Assembly (NCBI GenBank): GCA_025800305.1
Contig: JAOXRY010000067.1
Span: 1-10,491, forward strand
Reading direction: 5' to 3'
Length of the DNA stretch: 10,491 nucleotides
DNA from: Campylobacterales bacterium
GTDB taxonomy: Bacteria; Campylobacterota; Campylobacteria; Campylobacterales; SZUA-545
The number at the start of each line of letters is the position of its first letter. Within the stretch, counting starts at the first letter, position 1. The position numbers and the translations under genes were made by a program. This document shows positions 6,500 to 10,491 of the stretch, piece by piece. The notes beneath the pieces are model-generated. The model was not told the DNA's origin and ran no database searches. It saw only the letters and a program-made list of their open reading frames with translations.

Positions 6500-8849
6500 C
6501 AACACTCTCCAATGAAGCTAGACTATGGGTTAGATTTCCAATCTCTTTTGCCAAATCCTCTTTCATTGTCTCAATATCAGAACTACCATCACGAAGTTTT
6601 TCGATTGTGGCTCTCATACTCTCTTCTTTCTCTTTTATCTCTTTGTTAAACTCTTCAAAAGGATTTGTGTAGTCATTGGTCAACTTTTCAAAGAAAGTCT
6701 CTTTAAAGTTACCTCTAGCTTGGTAGAGACTAACTTTTAAAGAGTCAAATGTAGCTTTCAAATGTGGTTCAACTAACTCTTTTGTTTTTTCTATATCTCT
6801 TTTTCCAATTTTTAAGACTACAGATTCTATTTTATCTATTAAAGGGCTATTGTTTTTTGTTAGAAACCTTGGAATAAAACTATCTTGAAAAAGATCTTCT
6901 ATGGTACTTTCAAAAGAGATATTTGTTTCCATCTTTTTATTAAAAGAGTCATTTTCATCTTTTGCATTTTCCCACGCTGAATCAACTCTTTTTTTGATTG
7001 TATACCTATAATCTCTAGCAATATCAATCAGATTGTCTTTAATCCCAAACTCTACTAAAAACTTGATTGTATCTGAGTCTAATCTCTCTTTGTTTTCAGC
7101 TTTGTAGTTGATATTATCCACTACTCTTTTTAAAAATTTAGTATAGAAATAGTTCAACTCATTGGTAATAAAACTGTCTTGAGAATCAACATAATCAATG
7201 GTCTCTTCCAAAATTGTAGAAGTTATACTTCTAAAGCTACTTAGACTTCCTTGGGTTTGGCTTTTTTGTTTCTCAAAAGATCTTAGTTCCTCTTTGAGAT
7301 TTTCCTCCCCTTTTTCTAAAGACTCTAACTTTTCTTTAGACTCTTTTATCTGTTTTTCTGTAGCTTTTGTGACTTTTGAAAGAGTAGATGAGATAATTAG
7401 TTTTGTCTTTGGATTATCATCACCAAAAAGGATTTTTGAAAGATACTCCTCAACTTTTAAAATCCCACTCTTTTCTAAATTATAACCTTTTCCTAGAGCC
7501 TCTTCTGCTTTACCTGTTCTATGAAGAAGAGCCATTTTCCCAGCTAATGGAATAAACTCTAACTTTTCTAAAATTGTGTTTGTAAGTGAGGATTTTTCAA
7601 TTTTTTCCAACTGATTTGTAATCGATTTTTTCGTATAGTCAATGACTTCTGCTAACTCGTTTTGGCTTACTGTATCAACCCTTGTAATAACAACCAAAAG
7701 TCTTGAAATATTTTGATAGATAAGTGCGTCTAAAATAAAATCAATATCTTTAGCCGTTGCAGATTGATTGGCATTCATAAGATGAACAAGAACATCACAC
7801 TCTCTTAAATACTCTTTGGTAATCTCTTCTCTTTGAATAACTGGATCATCAATCCCAGGAGTATCAACAATCTCCACACCGTTTTTTACATACTCTAAAT
7901 CTGTAAAAAGCTCTACACTTCTAACAAGATTGCATTTAAGATCTGAATGTTTTGCAGAAGTATAACTAGCAAGGGAGTTAATAGGGATATCAACACTCTT
8001 TCCCTCACTGGTTACGTACTCTTTTAATCCTTCACCAAAAAACTCCTCACTGGAATCTACAAACTCTTTTAAAGAATCGCTATTACGAGATTCATCTTTA
8101 ATTTTTTCCCACTCTTCCTTGCTCCAAAAGCTTACTCTTGCTCTTTCTGTTTTACTATGTTTAATAGCTGTTAAATTGGCAGTTTCAGGAACAACAGATG
8201 TTCCTAAGATCTCACGACCCAAGATTCCGTTTAGCATTGTTGATTTTCCAGCGTTCATAACCCCAGTTACACCAATAGAAAAGCTAGAATTAACAGATGA
8301 TTTTTTTAGATCTTCTAATCTTTTTTGAAAGTTTTTATCGTTAGATTTCTCTTTGATTTTGTCAATTGCAACAAATAGTTTATTAAGCTTATGGTTGAAT
8401 TTTTCTTTATCATCTGAATCTTCTGTGATTTCTAAAGTTTCAACTTCTTCTTTTTCTCTCAAAGAGTCAATTAAGATCTTACTAGAGACAAAGTCTGCTT
8501 TAGAAATAAATTTCTCTTTTTGTAAAGATTCCAAAGAATTGATTATAAAATCAAGATCTCTATTTTCCTCTTGGGAAAACTTACTTAACAGTGCTGTTTT
8601 ATAAAAATTAAGATCTTCTTTTTTGAATAAGTCTTGTTGAAACATCATCTTTATATACTCATTTGACAGATCTAAAGAGTTAAACGTTTCAATATTTTTA
8701 CTGTTTAATGAGATAAAAATAGGGAAAAGTTCTAAAAAAGATTGGCTATCTAAGTCTATTGAGTTTTGGATTTTTTGGATTTGTTCTTGGTTTTCATCTG
8801 ACAGATCTTTAGAGTGAGAGATCTGAAAAAAAGCATCAGCTATATTCAT
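6486..8849 (-). CDS. Dynamin-like GTPase, first of a pair (Campylobacter DLP1-like)
   Basis: This 787-residue dynamin-family protein has an unusually long N-terminal region (about 1-190, helical and acidic) before its GTPase domain. The GTPase motifs are intact: G1 GVMNAGKS (196-203), G2 Thr in PETANLT (T223), G3 DTPG (329-332) and G4 TRVD (389-392), where the usual Asn/Thr-x-x-Asp is met. After about residue 485 it is mostly long helices, with strong coiled coil at about 495-535 and 735-787; there is no transmembrane helix. ATG at 8849 has AAGGA 5 nt upstream. Its stop lies inside the start of DLP2, so the two products should be made together, as expected for a hetero-oligomer. It follows frdB by 39 nt, the order I recall in C. 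jejuni (Cj0410-Cj0411). The cellular role (membrane tethering, envelope repair, fusion or division) is not settled by the sequence. Confidence 0.9.
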   Translation of the reverse strand: MNIADAFFQISHSKDLSDENQEQIQKIQNSIDLDSQSFLELFPIFISLNSKNIETFNSLDLSNEYIKMMFQQDLFKKEDLNFYKTALLSKFSQEENRDLDFIINSLESLQKEKFISKADFVSSKILIDSLREKEEVETLEITEDSDDKEKFNHKLNKLFVAIDKIKEKSNDKNFQKRLEDLKKSSVNSSFSIGVTGVMNAGKSTMLNGILGREILGTSVVPETANLTAIKHSKTERARVSFWSKEEWEKIKDESRNSDSLKEFVDSSEEFFGEGLKEYVTSEGKSVDIPINSLASYTSAKHSDLKCNLVRSVELFTDLEYVKNGVEIVDTPGIDDPVIQREEITKEYLRECDVLVHLMNANQSATAKDIDFILDALIYQNISRLLVVITRVDTVSQNELAEVIDYTKKSITNQLEKIEKSSLTNTILEKLEFIPLAGKMALLHRTGKAEEALGKGYNLEKSGILKVEEYLSKILFGDDNPKTKLIISSTLSKVTKATEKQIKESKEKLESLEKGEENLKEELRSFEKQKSQTQGSLSSFRSITSTILEETIDYVDSQDSFITNELNYFYTKFLKRVVDNINYKAENKERLDSDTIKFLVEFGIKDNLIDIARDYRYTIKKRVDSAWENAKDENDSFNKKMETNISFESTIEDLFQDSFIPRFLTKNNSPLIDKIESVVLKIGKRDIEKTKELVEPHLKATFDSLKVSLYQARGNFKETFFEKLTNDYTNPFEEFNKEIKEKEESMRATIEKLRDGSSDIETMKEDLAKEIGNLTHSLASLESVDELI

Positions 8850-8866
8850 TGAATTCCTTGAAAAGT

Positions 8867-8883
8867 CGGGGCATAACGCCCCG
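8867..8883 (-). terminator. GC-rich hairpin between frdB and DLP1, likely partial terminator
   Basis: Five nucleotides after the frdB stop, the minus strand can form a six-pair all-GC stem (CGGGGC / GCCCCG) with a 5-nt loop, followed by A-C-TTTT. On the plus strand the same stem is followed by TTTTATT. It stands out in such AT-rich DNA. The U-run on the frd side is short, so termination may be incomplete, or the hairpin may protect the 3' end of a processed frd message while letting some transcription into the dynamin genes. Confidence 0.6.
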
Positions 8884-8888
8884 TTTTA

Positions 8889-9620
8889 TTAACTATTTTT
8901 GCATTTTTGCTCTACAAGCTTTCTTCTTAGATATGCAATTTTTGTCTGTAATGGTAAGTGTTTAGGACAGTTATCTTCACAACCTAGCATTGTCATACAA
9001 CCAAAGATCCCATCATCATCACCAATTAGCTCATAAAAATCATCAGCTGTTCTTTCATCATGTGGATCTAAATCAAATCTTGCAACTCTATTTAGACCAA
9101 CACCACCAACAAAGTTAGGCTTAACGATTTTTGTACCACAAGCAGCAACACAGATACCACACTCAATACATCTATCTAAATCAAAAACTTCATCAGCTAC
9201 ATCTGGTTCTATTTTCTCTTCGATTTTAGAGATATCTGTCTCTTTATTGGTGTGAACCCAACTTTCAACTCTCTTACTCATATCGTTCATCCAGTTTCCT
9301 GTATCAACTGATAAGTCTTTGATAAGTTTAAATGCTGCCATTGGAAGAACTGTAATTTCATCTTCTTTGTAGTTATTGATAAGTGTTCTACAAGCAAGAA
9401 CAGGCTGTCCATTAACAACCATACCACAACTACCACAAATACCAGCACGGCATACAAAGTCAAAAGCAAGAGTAGGATCTTGATTCTCTCTAATAAGATT
9501 TAAAGCGATAAAAAGAGACATACCAGGAGTCTCTTCTAATTTATACTCTTGAAACCTTGGTTTATCATTCTCATCTTGTGGATTGTATCTTAAGATTTTT
9601 AGTGTAACTTCTCTACCCAT
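8889..9620 (-). CDS. frdB: Fumarate reductase iron-sulfur subunit
   Basis: This 243-residue subunit passes electrons from the membrane cytochrome b subunit (FrdC, not in the window) to the flavin in FrdA during fumarate respiration on the inner membrane; such enzymes can also run as succinate dehydrogenase. The ligands for three clusters are present: C57, C62, C65 and C77 for [2Fe-2S] (in CRAGICGSC and LACR); C151, C154, C157 and C218 for [4Fe-4S]; C161, C208 and C214 for [3Fe-4S]. This spacing agrees with the W. succinogenes numbering as I remember it. ATG at 9620 overlaps the frdA stop as TAATG, with GGGAG 7 nt upstream, so the two are coupled. Length is normal. A GC-rich hairpin follows the stop. 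Confidence 0.97.
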   Translation of the reverse strand: MGREVTLKILRYNPQDENDKPRFQEYKLEETPGMSLFIALNLIRENQDPTLAFDFVCRAGICGSCGMVVNGQPVLACRTLINNYKEDEITVLPMAAFKLIKDLSVDTGNWMNDMSKRVESWVHTNKETDISKIEEKIEPDVADEVFDLDRCIECGICVAACGTKIVKPNFVGGVGLNRVARFDLDPHDERTADDFYELIGDDDGIFGCMTMLGCEDNCPKHLPLQTKIAYLRRKLVEQKCKNS

Positions 9621-10491
9621 TACTGATCTCCCACTCTTTCGTTTCTTACTTTGTACTTAGGCTGTAGATTGTAACTCATAAGAGCGTCTTGAATCTCTAT
9701 TCTGTCTTTACCTTCAGCTTCCATCTTCTCTTTTAACTCATCAACTTCTTGCTGTCTTTTAGCACTTAGTTCATTTTCGATGATATTACCCTTAGCACCA
9801 TAACCTCTAAATGCAGGAGGCATCTCCATTGTCATAATGTCAAGATCTTCATAAGTAACTGTTGGCATTGTATCAGACTCATTAATCCACTGTGTAAGTG
9901 TTCTTTTCATCCAATTAGCATCATCTCTTTTTGTGTAATCTTCTCTATAGTGTGCCCCTCTAGATTCTGTTCTATCCAGTGCACCTTTAGCTACACAAAG
10001 TGCAAGTTTTAGCATTTTTGGAACTCTATACGCTTCATCAAGTTCTGGATTTGCATATCTAGCTTTTGTATGAACTTTAATATTTTTACTTTTCTTATAA
10101 AGCTCTTCTAGTTCAGTTACTGCTTCTTCAAGTAGTTTGCCAGTTCTAAAGATACCAACTTTTTCATCCATGATATCTTTCATTCTATTTTTGATAACAA
10201 AAATATCTTCTGTACCATCCATAGCTAGTAACTCATCTAAATACTTATCTTGTTTTTGGATCTCTTTTTCAATTACTGCCGTATTAATATCAGCTTGATT
10301 TTCAGCACAGTAGTCTGCAAAGTAACCACCAATAATCATACCTGAAACAACTGCTTCAGAAACAGAGTTTCCACCAAGTCTATTAAACCCGTGAAGATCC
10401 CAACACGCTGCTTCACCTGCTGTGAAAAGACCTTCTAGTTTTTGAACTTTACCTTGGTAGTTTGTTCTAATTCCACCCATTGAGTAGTGTT
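9620..10491 (-). CDS. frdA: Fumarate reductase flavoprotein subunit, C-terminal part (5' end outside window)
   Basis: The frame enters from the right edge and gives the last 289 residues of a flavoprotein that is usually about 650-660 residues long. At the edge it starts with HYSMGGIRTN, the conserved active-site His motif that binds the dicarboxylate. Then follow LFTAGEAACWDLHGFNRLGGNS, with the substrate-binding Arg in HGFNR and the FAD-contacting Gly-Gly-Asn, and SVSEAVVSGMIIGG. The C-terminal helical domain has the typical ESRGAHYREDYTKRDD segment. The N-terminal FAD domain and the catalytic Arg of the capping domain lie outside the window, so activity cannot be judged fully. With frdB, which it overlaps by one base, it reduces fumarate to succinate with electrons from menaquinol. 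frdC is expected upstream, as in Campylobacter and Wolinella. Confidence 0.97.
   Translation of the reverse strand, partial: HYSMGGIRTNYQGKVQKLEGLFTAGEAACWDLHGFNRLGGNSVSEAVVSGMIIGGYFADYCAENQADINTAVIEKEIQKQDKYLDELLAMDGTEDIFVIKNRMKDIMDEKVGIFRTGKLLEEAVTELEELYKKSKNIKVHTKARYANPELDEAYRVPKMLKLALCVAKGALDRTESRGAHYREDYTKRDDANWMKRTLTQWINESDTMPTVTYEDLDIMTMEMPPAFRGYGAKGNIIENELSAKRQQEVDELKEKMEAEGKDRIEIQDALMSYNLQPKYKVRNERVGDQ

Noticed and set aside
6500..6505. GTG (6505) or TTG (6502) as DLP2 start
   Set aside because: GGAG lies too close to the GTG (1 nt) and the TTG (4 nt), while the ATG at 6499 has a 7-nt spacing.
7198..8604. Several plus-strand open frames opposite DLP1 (7198-7485, 8119-8328, 8353-8604)
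   Set aside because: They are antisense to a clear dynamin gene, rich in Ser/Leu/Phe as expected from the reverse of Lys/Glu-rich coding, and show no ribosome binding sites or known motifs.
9287..9469. Minus-strand 60-codon frame inside frdB
   Set aside because: It is an out-of-frame shadow; frdB here contains the [2Fe-2S] ligands in the true frame.
1..10491. CRISPR array, tRNA, insertion sequence or phage genes
   Set aside because: No regularly spaced repeats, no cloverleaf sequence, and no transposase, integrase or phage-like protein was seen on either strand.

Overview
The window looks like a chromosomal stretch from a member of the Campylobacterota (formerly Epsilonproteobacteria), most like Arcobacteraceae or their relatives. 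The signs are a strongly AT-rich sequence, a Wolinella/Campylobacter-type fumarate reductase (FrdB cysteine spacing as I recall it for Wolinella succinogenes), a histidine kinase with the AHQWRQP phosphoacceptor box common in that phylum, and a tandem pair of bacterial dynamin-like GTPases directly behind frdB. From memory, Campylobacter jejuni has the same arrangement (Cj0409-Cj0412). The species cannot be fixed from the sequence alone.

Left part (1-1300, + strand): the 3' end of an outer-membrane beta-barrel-like protein, possibly DUF6268, followed after 4 nt by a ten-helix EamA/DMT permease. Next comes a 166-nt gap (1285-1450) between convergent genes. It has no obvious terminator but holds a 41-codon minus-strand reading frame that could be the worn-down tail of a lost gene.

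Middle (1451-3666): a two-component pair transcribed divergently, an OmpR-type response regulator (- strand) and a Cache-sensor histidine kinase (+ strand). Their start codons are only 14 nt apart. The gap contains an 11-bp near-perfect palindrome, each half of which is the Shine-Dalgarno sequence of one of the two genes. The kinase ends 9 nt from the convergent end of the next operon.

Right part (3676-10491, - strand): one gene train in the order frdA (5' end outside the window), frdB, DLP1, DLP2, TauE/SafE-family permease. frdA and frdB overlap as TAATG. A GC-rich hairpin lies in the 39-nt frdB-DLP1 gap and may separate the abundant frd message from the dynamin genes. DLP1 and DLP2 overlap by 14 nt, and the permease starts from TTG 4 nt after DLP2, so the last three genes look translationally coupled. 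The dynamin pair is expected to form a hetero-oligomeric membrane-tethering or remodelling GTPase. The permease is an integral membrane protein whose substrate and relation to the dynamins are unknown.

Beyond genes, the palindromic hexamer AGATCT is strikingly common (33 by hand count), concentrated in the kinase and dynamin genes and nearly absent from frdAB. No tRNA, rRNA, CRISPR, insertion sequence or phage feature was seen.
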